In this document: positions 55,385 to 64,000 of the stretch, piece after piece
How positions within the stretch are numbered: position 1 is the first letter of the stretch
How the letters are laid out: each line of letters opens with the position of its first letter
Origin: Ypsolopha sequella
Taxonomy: Eukaryota > Arthropoda > Insecta > Lepidoptera > Ypsolophidae
NCBI GenBank assembly: GCA_934047225.1
Contig: CAKOHE010000030.1
Coordinates: forward strand, 124,001 to 188,000
DNA: 64,000 nucleotides
Direction of reading: 5' to 3'
Translations under genes and position numbers: made by a program
Notes under the pieces: generated by a model
What the model was told of the DNA's origin: nothing
Databases searched by the model: none
Seen by the model: only the letters and a program-made list of their open reading frames with translations

Positions 55385-55592
55385 ATAGTAGTTTATGCTA
55401 CAAGGGCGAAAAGGAATAAATTACGAAGACGTTAAACGTAACCGAGTAATTTATTGCTCTTACGCCCGTGTATCATACTACGTTTTTCATTGTATAGTGT
55501 GAGGAAATAAAAAAACATAATCTTGTGAACTTTAAATTATGATTGGCTCAAAAGGACTGTGTCCAGAGCCGTTAAACAGTGGAAAAAAAAGT
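55385..55592 (+). repeat. Dispersed repeat X, copy 2 (truncated, internally deleted)
   Basis: ATAGTAGTTTATGCTACAAG to AGCCGTTAAACAGTGG. It lacks the ATTTAAAACACGAGC hairpin segment and the 3' end present in copies 1 and 3. It abuts the LINE fragment at its left. Confidence 0.75.
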
Positions 55593-55868
55593 GATTAGTC
55601 TGAACCAAACCAAAGCTTTTTGAATAGTTTATCGCATTGCGGTGTTATTGGACTCCTAAATAAAACCAGTAGAGTCAATGATCGCCTTATACCACTCTTT
55701 AATTGCTGCAAATAATGAATTTGTTGTCAAACTTCAGGATTTGTTATTTAAATATTTTATTATGATTTGCAAAAAGCGCTATTACTTTTATGCACCGTTA
55801 CGAATCTGAAATCTTGTTTGGTAATTGTAAATGCCAGTTGTCCCAGCTTAGATCATCCTGTTTTGATT

Positions 55869-56386
55869 ATTGTAGACGTTTCATTCATCTATTATCATCC
55901 ATCCATCCATTATTGTAGACGTTTCATTCATCTATCATCATCCATCCATCCATTATTGTAGACGTTTCATTCATCTATCATCATCCATCCATCCATTATT
56001 GTAGACGTTTCATTCATCTATCATCATCCATCCATCCATTATTGTAGACGTTTCATTCATCTATCATCATCCATCCATCCATTATTGTAGACGTTTCATT
56101 CATCTATCATCATCCATCCATCCATTATTGTAGACGTTTCATTCATCTATCATCATCCATCCATCCATTATTGTAGACGTTTCATTCATCTATCATCATC
56201 CATCCATCCATTATTGTAGACGTTTCATTCATCTATCATCATCCATCCATCCATTATTGTAGACGTTTCATTCATCTATCATCATCCATCCATCCATTAT
56301 TGTAGACGTTTCATTCATCTATCATCATCCATCCATCCATTATTGTAGACGTTTCATTCATCTATCATCATCCATCCATCCATTAG
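55869..56386 (+). repeat. 43-bp minisatellite, twelve units
   Basis: Units begin TGTAGACGTTTCATTCATCT every 43 bases from 55871 to 56344 and end in CCATCCATCCATTAT. Only the first unit differs (TATTATC for TATCATC). It runs directly into element Z copy 4. Confidence 0.93.
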
Positions 56387-56630
56387 CCTAGTTCGTCCAC
56401 TGCTGGGCATAAGCATTTCCAGGACTTTGCCACTCCCGGCGGCCATCCTGGAAGAATTGCTCATATACTCACACACGCTGTTGGGGGGTTGGTGAGCGCG
56501 GTGCCGGAACCCTCGCACCAGTGACGCTTTCTGCTTTCTCTTCTCTTACTCTCCCCCGAATAACTTCGAGGGGGTCTCCAAGTAAGATGGTGGTACTTCC
56601 ACAGTCGAGCCCGGCATCAGCTCTACCACC
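56383..56630 (+). repeat. CCATCC-headed interspersed element Z, copy 4
   Basis: Continues from the minisatellite with AGCCTAGTTCGTCCACTG and ends CAGCTCTACCACC. It lacks the central CGCTGCCC...GGATGG segment of copy 2. TGTAGACGTTT follows immediately. Confidence 0.8.
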
Positions 56631-56639
56631 TGTAGACGT

Positions 56640-57030
56640 TTAACAGAATGCAATTCGCTTAGATTAAATTATGTTAAGGTGTGTTAATTCCATTAAACCA
56701 TTTCGAGATTTAGGTTTAATAAGCCGCATTTTAGAACTTGTGGTCTTAAAAACCTCATGATGATTAATATTTTTTCGAAAAACCTGCAACTTCCATTTGC
56801 CTTAGTGTTACGTCACTTGAGAAATGGCTGTTTGGAAATGTGTCCTTTGCTATCAAGATAAATTAAAAAAAATTGCTGCCGACTGATTTGACAGATGGAT
56901 GACAGATGAGTAGACAGACAGAGACAGACCACTTTTTTTATAAGCAATCACACATCACAATCAGTATAATTCTCAAGTGAGGTCATAACCAACAATTTTA
57001 AAATTAAAAACTACCCCGCTCGGGTCAATT
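56640..57030 (-). repeat. Dispersed repeat, inverted copy of 3130-3470
   Basis: Contains the complement of AAGTGGTCTGTCTC, CAAAGGACACATTTC and TTAACATAATTTAATCTAAG in the corresponding order. Confidence 0.65.
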
Positions 57031-57032
57031 AG

Positions 57033-57433
57033 TAGGGTAAGTCCAGGATACTTGCCCCAAGAGGATAGGTGCCTCAATTTTTACTACTCAAATTCCATTA
57101 CGCGAATCACTTTAGAACACTTTAGAACACTTTAGAACTACAAAGCTGCTGTAGACAAAGGACTGAACTTACCGAACAAAGAGGCTATGCGAATTTTATT
57201 TTTGTCACTGTCACTCCAAGCGAAAAATCCAACCATGTTTTCCAATTTCAAAACCCTAGATTATATAGTCAAAATGCATATATCAGAAATTTATTAAAAT
57301 TTTCCGTGTATTTCAGGAAATACACAGAAAAGAAACACCAGTTTTTTTTTTCTCATATCGAATTTTTTTCGTCATAATTTGGCCGCTATGACGTCAGTTC
57401 AAAATCTAGGACGTCTATCCTGGACTTACCCTA
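57033..57433. mobile_element. MITE-like element enclosing a dispersed-repeat segment
   Basis: The ends TAGGGTAAGTCCAGGATA and TATCCTGGACTTACCCTA are exact complements. Inside, 57180-57340 carries GAGGCTATGCGAATTTTATT and the CCCTAGATTATATAGT block found at 2500 and 3510. Confidence 0.7.
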
Positions 57434-57944
57434 TCTATAGGTAGACTAAAATTTATTTTGCGTTTCTTACAAAAAAGATCTTTGAACCTTGTTTCTAATG
57501 ATTGCTTACAAAGTCTCCAGGATTAATTTGGCTGTATTAATCAAAGTCACCTTAAGTATATTAATAGATAGGTTTTAAGTTTAAACAGTTATCATTAATT
57601 TATCAATGTCGATTGGCCGGTAGCAGCACAGCACCGAATAACTGCAATTTCATTGGTCATTCAACTACCGCGTTCTGGATTTAGACAATCAACGTCTGAC
57701 TAAATGCGGTGCTTTTAAACGGGGATAATTCGAAAATAATTTTGATTTATTTCGTATACTAGTAGTTTGGGGATTTTGTGACTGATTGATTGATGTGTTG
57801 AACTACCTCCGTTTTTGGATTGTTTATATTATTAAAAGTAATGAGAATTGAGAAACCTTTGTTATTTACTTTAAGTCACCGGTTTTCGATGTCAATTGAA
57901 GAATGATAGTTGTTAGCAAACTATATTACGGGGCTGCACGTTGC
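57434..57944. other. Gene-free stretch
   Basis: 57470-57560 resembles the right end of the 49102/51449 MITE family (TTTGAACCTTG, AAAGTCACCTT). The remainder is unassigned. Confidence 0.4.
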
Positions 57945-58085
57945 TAAAATTCGGTCCCGCTCTAACGCGTTTGTTTTTTAACTCTCTATCCTGCTCTAAT
58001 CAGATGCCGCGCACGCAAAACATCAGTTATTTTGAAATCGTGGCTCCATTAAGACATACAGAAATAAAGTAGTAAGGCTTTTTTG
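57945..58085 (-). repeat. Dispersed repeat, inverted partner of 2265-2480
   Basis: GGGCTGCACGTTGCTAAAAT to ATGCCGCGCACGCAAAAC corresponds to the complement of the 2.3 kb copy with scattered differences. Confidence 0.55.
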
Positions 58086-58371
58086 TAGATAATAATGAGA
58101 TCTTTTATTGTGTGAAAGATTCATTTGAAACGCATATTCCGTGTCCGAGCGAATTGAATGTACAGAATGAAATAAGGTACCTACAGATATATATTTATAC
58201 AGATATATACATAAAATTTCGATAATCTATATAGGCTTAATTCGTCAGCAAAACATAATTAAGTACTTATATATTTCCCAGAATTTTCTAGTAGCCAGTT
58301 TGGCCTACAAATCGAGCTAAATATACGCAATTTTATCAAATTCACGCTTATTCAAGCCTTAATGAAGACAC

Positions 58372-58520
58372 CTGCTAGCCTAACATGGCCGGCTTTTAAC
58401 ACCCTCCAAACACCTTTTGACAGCCCAATTTGACATTCTACACATAGAATTTGGTATTTTGTTGTGTCAAAAGGCGTTATAAAAGGTGTTAAAAGCCATG
58501 TTAAGCCTTCAGGACGCTAG
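58372..58520. mobile_element. Fold-back MITE
   Basis: CTAACATGGCCGGCTTTTAACACC pairs with the complement at about 58480-58505; CACCTTTTGACAG pairs with TGTCAAAAGGCG. About 150 bp. Confidence 0.65.
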
Positions 58521-59012
58521 GAAATACGTTATTTTCCTTTGAAAGTATAATTTTTATCAACTTTACTAAAAAATATTATTATTTAAATATTCAAGTTCTA
58601 AAATTTAGTTTTATACTTTTTTCTTTTACCGTTGTATGTAACAATGTAACTTTGGATACAAAATTGTCTTGTGGTACCCCAAGACTCCTGCCTGGCGAAG
58701 TTTGGGAACCCCGGAAAAATTTGAAACCTTTTTTTCTGTGGAGTGTATTTTTATTTAATGTCTAATTTTAATTTTTGTGTAGTTGTGTTACCAATCTACA
58801 ATAAACTTATATTTTATTTATTTATTTATTTTCTTAACTTATGTAAGATCAAATAAAATTTTAAAGCAGAATTTGAATTAAATGTAGGTACTATGTATAA
58901 TCTTATTTTTGTAGTACGACTAGTAAACTCCCCTTATTTTTTGCGGGACTTATTCAAACAAGCCCTCTTGTCAAACTTTTTAAACTAATCAGTCTTACGG
59001 TTATCATTCCAG
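58521..59012. other. Gene-free sequence upstream of the MFS exon
   Basis: AT-rich with a (TTTA)n tract at about 58810-58830. It ends in a TCATTCCAG acceptor at 59004-59012. Confidence 0.4.
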
Positions 59013-60192
59013 CTGGGCCTCGCATGTCAATCATTGAAGTCAAACCTGATCGGTACTATCCACTCCTTTGGAACTATGTGCTCCATGCTAGTTGGTGGCT
59101 GGTTGTGTGACAGGTAAATAAAGTCTGTTACAATATCATTAAACTTTAACACAAAGCTGAAATAACATTTATCGTCCAATGATTAACAAAAAAAGTCTTA
59201 TCTTACCTGATATCAATTTAAAATTAAGAAAATTTGGTCGAGATCGCTGCCCCGCTCTCGCTTACTGGTGACATTAAGACAAATATGACAAATTATGTCA
59301 TTACGTTACCTCACTTTATTACCAGGCTTAGTCTTTGGCCGATGCCTTTGGCCAGCCCTTTGGCCCTTTGACGTGTCGATGAGGCTAAGCGAGATCTCTT
59401 CTAAAATTCAAAGCTTGGAATCCACGGACTCAAGCTCTCGATCCCAAGCGGCGCAAACATATAGTTATTTCCGAGGACAACAGCCTTGCACCAGTAGCTC
59501 TACTGATTATATGGGAAGCTTCTAGCTAGTGTGTCTAGTGTGTGACCAGGGGTCTCCCGTCGTTCAAAAGAAGTAGACTCATTCCATCAGGTCCCCTTCT
59601 AACCTCATGTCAAGTACCCCTAGGAAGTTGACGGTGGCAACAGCTTTCTGATAAAACGAAAAACAGCCAGCGACGCGTGGGTACGGTAGCTCGTGGTGTC
59701 CAAATCGATCGACGTCTGATCCGCAGGGGCAGGGATCCGATCGATGTGGCTCATTTAGGGCAAGACCAAGTCGCACACCGACGCGACGTCCACCCTGAAA
59801 GACAAGTCGTCCAACAAAATACCGATATGAGATGAAAGATAAGAGCCTGCATTCAGACGCCCGACTGTTGTTCTGATGAAGCAAAGAGACTAGCCATGTC
59901 TGGTTATAAATTTGTAAATTTGTGTTCGAAATATAATTATAATATATTTCCACCTAGAGAATATAGAAAATGCTTTCTCGGTTCTAATAACTTTAAGAGC
60001 AAGGGTCCAAGTACGCTCCCTTAAAGGATTCCATTTCAAATATAAGGTATACGTGGGATTAGTTTGATAATAGAAATTTTAGACTTTGTAATTGACAAAA
60101 GCAATTTGTTATTTTTTCCAGGTTTGGTAGGAAACCAGTGATGATAGCGTGTGTAATGGCAGCCGTCGTAGGACCGAGTGCAACGAAGATAT
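59013..60192 (+). pseudogene. MFS (organic cation/SLC22-like) transporter, two exons then premature stop
   Basis: Exon 59013-59113 and exon 60122-60192 join in frame (an Arg codon spans the junction). They read LACQSLKSNLIGTIHSFGTM, CSMLVGGWLCDRFGRKPVMI and ACVMAAVVG. DRFGRKP is the MFS loop 2-3 signature, and the flanking hydrophobic stretches would be membrane helices 2-4 of a plasma-membrane solute carrier. After AAVVG the frame leaves transporter sequence, runs into the cathepsin B fragment in the wrong frame and stops at TAA (60190-60192). Earlier exons were not found. Either a broken gene or an assembly chimera. Confidence 0.68.
59290..59953 (-). pseudogene. Retroelement ORF relic in the transporter intron
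   Basis: Minus-strand fragments match the C-terminal part of a common Lepidoptera RT-associated protein. RRVGVRLGLALNEPHRSDPC, CPCGSDVDRFGHHELPYPRVAGC-like zinc-knuckle sequence (59780-59680), then FAPLGIESLSPWIPS (about 59440-59400) in another frame. Several frameshifts and stops. Confidence 0.6.
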
Positions 60193-60730
60193 AAATAATA
60201 TATGTAAAGACGGCGGTAATCCAGAAACAGCGTGGACTTACTATGATAAAGTTGGGATTGTCACAGGTGGCAATTACGGCTCCCATGAAGGATGTAGACC
60301 TTACACAATTAGTCCGTTTGAACCACATCCGGTGGATCCTACATGCGAAAAAAAGTGTGAAGACAATTACAAAGTACCTTATGAAAAAGACAAACATTTT
60401 GGTAAGAACTTCTACCATGTTAAACAAGATGAAAAACAAATAAGGGCAGAATTATTTAAAAACGGTCCAGTGCAAGTTGATTTCCTCGTATACCAAGACT
60501 TTTTTAGTTACCAAAGCGGAGTCAACATTCACACCGGGTGTGATAAGGAAGTCGGCGGACACGCAGTCAAGGTTCTGGGCTGGGGTGTGGAGAAAGATAC
60601 GAAGTACTGGCTGGTGGCTAACTCTTGGAATGTAACGTGGGGTGATAATGGTTACTTTGAAATTTTGCGTGGAGAAAATCACTGCCAGTTTAAAGAAAAT
60701 GTATTCGCCGGGGAACCCTTATTACAATAA
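60149..60730 (+). pseudogene. Cathepsin B-like C-terminal half, uninterrupted
   Basis: The frame covers about residues 75-254 of a mature cathepsin B without introns. GGNPETAWTYYDKVGIVTGG, SHEGCRPYTI, DKHFGKNFYHV, ELFKNGPVQVDFLVYQDF, GGHAVKVLGWGVE (catalytic His), YWLVANSWN (catalytic Asn) and GYFEILRGENHC. The N-terminal half with the catalytic Cys is absent. The occluding-loop motif, Cys-Glu-His-His in active enzymes, reads FEPH, so exopeptidase function would be lost too. No ATG; the frame begins at a GTG inside the transporter exon. AATAAA lies at about 60782. Known family: lysosomal cysteine protease C1A. The missing half and lack of introns suggest a truncated retrocopy. Confidence 0.8.
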
Positions 60731-60849
60731 ATTAAATTACATTGCAATAATATGGTACTGTAATTTACATGTTCGTAATTGAATAAAAATAAACAAAATT
60801 TTACTTTTATAATTTCTGAAATATATTATCTCTTTACATAGTTGCGTAC

Positions 60850-60911
60850 AGGGGATCTAAAAAGGCCGACTTGGGTGAATCATAAAATGATTTAAAAGTA
60901 GGTGAATCATA
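60850..60911 (+). repeat. Short repeat shared with 9290 region
   Basis: GGGGATCTAAAAAGGCCGAC and TTGGGTGAATCATAAAAT recur at 9294. It precedes dispersed repeat X copy 3, and GTAGGTGAATCATAA is duplicated at the junction. Confidence 0.6.
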
Positions 60912-61187
60912 ATAGTAGTTTCTGCTACAAGGGCGAAAAGGAATAAATTACGAGGACGATTTAAAACACGAGCGTAGCGAGTGTTTTAAACGTAACCGAG
61001 TAATTTATTGCTCTTACGCCCGTGTATCATTCTAAGTTTTTCAATGCATAGTGTGAGGAAATAAAACTAATATAATCTTGTGAACTTTAAATTAATATTG
61101 GCTCAAAAGGACTGTATCCAGAGCCGTTAAACAGCGGAAAAAAGTATAACATTTATGGTACACAGGAAAGGCTTTAGGTTAGCCAAC
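60912..61187 (+). repeat. Dispersed repeat X, copy 3
   Basis: Full-length relative of 4364-4640, including the AACACGAGCGTAGCGAGTG hairpin and the GGTTAGCCAACC end. Confidence 0.78.
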
Positions 61188-61204
61188 CATTGTAAATTAA
61201 TTTA

Positions 61205-61400
61205 AAAAAAAACAATAATAATAAAGCGCAAACAAACTCAAACACAGCTCCTTGAAAGTTGTTCCAACACCACTGACAGAGCTGGTCTCTTAGCCACTAG
61301 CACATCAGAGTCGGGGTACTGGCTGAATGCGTTGCCTTCACCAAACATCGGCACTCTGTTGGATAGAACAACTCTGAATTTGGCCGTAAGCCTGGTTTAA
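61205..61400 (+). pseudogene. Retroelement ORF relic
   Basis: One plus-strand frame reads DRAGLLATSTSESGYWLNAL, PSPNIGTLLDRTTL, NLAVSLV and then a stop. This is the segment that normally precedes the zinc-knuckle part found inverted at 59680-59800, so the two are probably pieces of related copies in opposite orientation. Confidence 0.55.
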
Positions 61401-62277
61401 AATCTCAACGGCAAATTATTTTTTTCACACAGTGTTTTTGTCCTGATAATGAGCGTTGTTAATACTTTACCAGTCTATTTCGGTTTTGTGATTATTAGAT
61501 ATTGTTTTTGATTGTTGACTGACTCGTTGAAAATCTTTTATTTTCACATTTCACTCTTTAACCAACACAATATAGTAACGTTTAGATATTTTTAGTAATT
61601 GGAGGTTTTATGAACTATTGGACCTAATTGGAAATAATTTAATTTTGTAATGTTTTCATTCTAATTCTGTAACTTTTTATCTCCATGACATTTTATATTT
61701 TTATTTTTATTGAAATTTGTAATATTAATGTTAATTTTAATTTAAATCAATTGTAAATATGAATATTTGTTATTCGAAATAAAAATATTTTATTTAAATA
61801 TGTATAGCTTTGCTGGACAAGCAAGAATCGAAATAAGAAACGCCCCGTCTCGAAAATGTCATTGCGCAGACATTATCTTCTTAGCAATATTCATTAGATC
61901 TGGTATCAACATAGCAATCTGAAAATTTCACTACTAGTAATTTACTCTCGTCTTTAATTAATTACATTAATATTGTTTTAAGTAAGTATATTTTTATATT
62001 ATATATATATATATATATATGCATATTCGTAACGTTATAAGTATTTATGTAGTATATTATCTTCTTATATTTTTATATATATTTTTCTGAAGCTTACTTT
62101 TTACATTATTAGTATATAATTACAAAATTATATATCAGTACATAAATGTTTTTTTTTTACGTTTTATTTGTTATTTAAAATATAAAATTGTAAAGCCTTT
62201 TGCACACCTGCCTCTGTAATTTTCTTGTAATTTCTGTCGGGTTGACTGGGAAAAATGCTTATAGCATCTGCATCATC
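61401..62277. other. Gene-free stretch
   Basis: Very AT-rich, with a (TA)n tract at about 62000-62020. The minus ORF at 62164-62427 crosses a MITE and is unsupported. Confidence 0.4.
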
Positions 62278-62408
62278 AAAAACCGGCCAAGTGCGAGTCG
62301 AAAACTGGCGATAGTACTTACTCGTCCACACAAACAACTTTTCGTGACTAAACAAAAAAAAAACTGTTGTTAAAAGTTGTTCGTATGGACAAGTACTATC
62401 ACCAGTTT
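62278..62408. mobile_element. Helitron-like stub followed by a fold-back MITE
   Basis: AAAACCGGCCAAGTGCGAGT at 62279 is the Helitron-family head. It is cut after GTCG by an inverted-repeat unit: AACTGGCGATAGTACTTACT at 62302 and the complement AGTACTATCACCAGTTT ending 62407. Confidence 0.6.
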
Positions 62409-62523
62409 CCGGCTTCCGCAACTTCATACCCAGTTAAAACACCTAGTAATATATATGTCGGAGCGGCGAGCGAATTCATTCAATTATTTGCAATTAGTTA
62501 GTTAATTACGTCACTGATTGAAA

Positions 62524-62940
62524 TGTCAGGTTTAGTACCTGGGTGGAATCAAAGATGGCGTTGCGGTCGGCTGTTAGCGATGTAAAAATTACCGTGTAGT
62601 TTGGCATCGGTCATCGCAACGTTGGTATCTGTTGAGTTGACGTTGTCAGTTGCGTTTGATAGCTGTCAGTGGGAAAGAGAGAGGCAGACTGGTTGGAGTC
62701 GTTTGAGCGACCGCACGCTTCTGTGAGATCACCGCATTTTAATCTCTTATTATTCAAGCCATCTTATTGTAATTCAGTTAGAAACTTTCCTATTTGATTA
62801 TAAACACTACCTATCTACATTGGCGAGTGATCATTTCTGCTAAATTACCAACCCATCTTCGGAAATATGGGTGAAGACGGGCACGTGCCCATCACGCCTG
62901 TCGGCCTTACTCCGTCATATATAATTATGTATATTTTATA
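62524..62940 (+). mobile_element. Possible LTR plus start of a gypsy-like element
   Basis: 62524-62819 begins TGTCAGG and ends CTACA (TG...CA), about 296 bp. TTGGCGAGTGATC follows, which resembles the start of the internal region or primer site of gypsy-type elements. About 45 bases on comes ATGGGTGAAGACGGG with a short open frame to a TAG near 62940. No second LTR, protease or RT is visible, so it would be a truncated element. Confidence 0.35.
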
Positions 62941-63915
62941 GGATATTTCTTTTGTAGTGCACGTTAGTTTTGCTGGAAGAAATCTCTTTTTAGTGATAAG
63001 CTTGTCTGTTTTTCATGGGTGCAATAAAGCGCCATACATTTCATCGGCAATATGTTCGCGGTCGGGTTATACTTACTGATCCCATGCAACTTACGCTCAA
63101 AGAAAATGGAAACTTATTACAGCGCAATAAGAGTCATAATAAAGAGTCAGAATAAACATAATAAAGACACATAGTTATTTGTTCGAGATACTCTTACTTA
63201 ATTTCGTGCCCAATTCTTAAATACACGAAAAACTATGCAATCAGTTTTGCAATAAGCACCACCTAATTACCTATCAGTTCGCGAGCACCCGATGCTCTAA
63301 TTTGACGACACTACGTGTGTTAATTAATAAAACGGCAAATTAATAATAATAACACAAACAAGTCCCTTCTTACACAAGAAACAAAAAATGATTGCTTATC
63401 ACAATAATCACAAACCAATTTCCAACGAATTTTTCAGGGCCACAAACTATTCACTGTTACACATGTTTCTGTAACGACTATGCAATATAAACTAATCTAA
63501 TATTACCTTAGGTATTATTATTATTACTAATAGGTTTAGGTTTACCTACCTAGTAAGTACAAAGTTCTCAATCAAACATTCTATATACTTACCCATCTAC
63601 TTACATACATAGTTAGTTACCTAATTGCTCGCTTTGCATGAGCATCTACTTACTAAGTGGCTGTATGTACATAGTGTCTCATTCCGCTGAATATATTCTA
63701 TTTGGTTGGTATAGGGTTACATACACAGTGTTTGAAATATGTAGGTACAGGATATAATAACAGGAATATAATATTATGTACTAGATTAAATTGAAACATA
63801 CACCAAACATTTTATATTCGACATCGTTCGCCTCCATTTCCGTCTCCATCGCACACTATGCCCTGTCTCGTTCGCCCTCTCCACCGCCTCTATATATAAA
63901 CCGTGAAAATATCCA
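62941..63915. other. Gene-free stretch
   Basis: AT-rich. A CTATATATAAACC TATA-like motif lies at about 63890, just before the tandem repeat. Confidence 0.4.
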
Positions 63916-63994
63916 ACGCACCATGGTACGTGCGCAACCCCAACGCACCATGGTACGTGCGCAACCCCAACGCACCATGGTACGTGCGCAACGC
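63916..63994 (+). repeat. 27-bp tandem repeat, about three units
   Basis: AACGCACCATGGTACGTGCG repeated with CAACCCC between units, close to the window end. Each unit contains the short palindrome CACCATGGTACGTG-like core (CCATGG, GTAC). Confidence 0.85.
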
Positions 63995-64000
63995 AGACCT

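Noticed and set aside
60059..60439. 126-residue minus-strand frame
   Set aside because: Antisense shadow of the cathepsin B fragment.

Overview
The window looks like genomic DNA of a moth or butterfly. It is AT-rich, the recognisable host genes are split by introns, and it is full of repeats I associate with Lepidoptera: Helitron-like elements carrying the GCCAAGTGCGAGTCGGACT motif, interspersed elements headed by a CCATCCATCC microsatellite, many fold-back MITEs, and several non-LTR retrotransposons. There is no sign of bacterial gene organisation.

Layout. 1-8.7 kb: the 3' end of a BRCA1-like gene (+ strand, five exons, tandem BRCT domains), with part of one exon duplicated upstream. 8.7-15 kb: gene-free MITE and repeat territory. 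15-17 kb: a decayed YqaJ-nuclease gene split by a Helitron-like insertion. 18-23.7 kb: two truncated or frameshifted LINEs back to back on the minus strand. 25.8-26 kb: a tRNA-derived SINE. 26.2-31.3 kb: a nearly complete two-ORF LINE (+). 31.6-36.6 kb: weak candidate host exons that appear duplicated, split by a 2.95 kb hAT-like transposon with a perfect 8-bp target duplication. 37-42.5 kb: MITEs, a 41-bp minisatellite and a LINE relic. 42.7-47 kb: an apparently intact two-gene DNA transposon of the ISL2EU type (THAP-DDE transposase facing a SWIM/YqaJ nuclease gene). 47-58.5 kb: Helitron fragments, 62-bp and 43-bp minisatellites, MITEs and a LINE 3' end. 59-60.8 kb: MFS transporter exons running directly into an intronless half of a cathepsin B gene. 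61-64 kb: retroelement relics, a possible LTR and a 27-bp tandem repeat.

How the parts relate. Only BRCA1-like, the MFS exons and cathepsin B are convincing host sequence, and the last two are damaged. The rest is a layered record of insertions: MITE in hAT, MITE in Helitron stub, Helitron in YqaJ gene, hAT in a host intron. The two ISL2EU genes probably act together in mobilising their element. The LINE ORF1 and ORF2 would act together in retrotransposition. Exon joins are read from GT/AG sites and reading frame only, and family names come from recognised motifs. No database search was possible.
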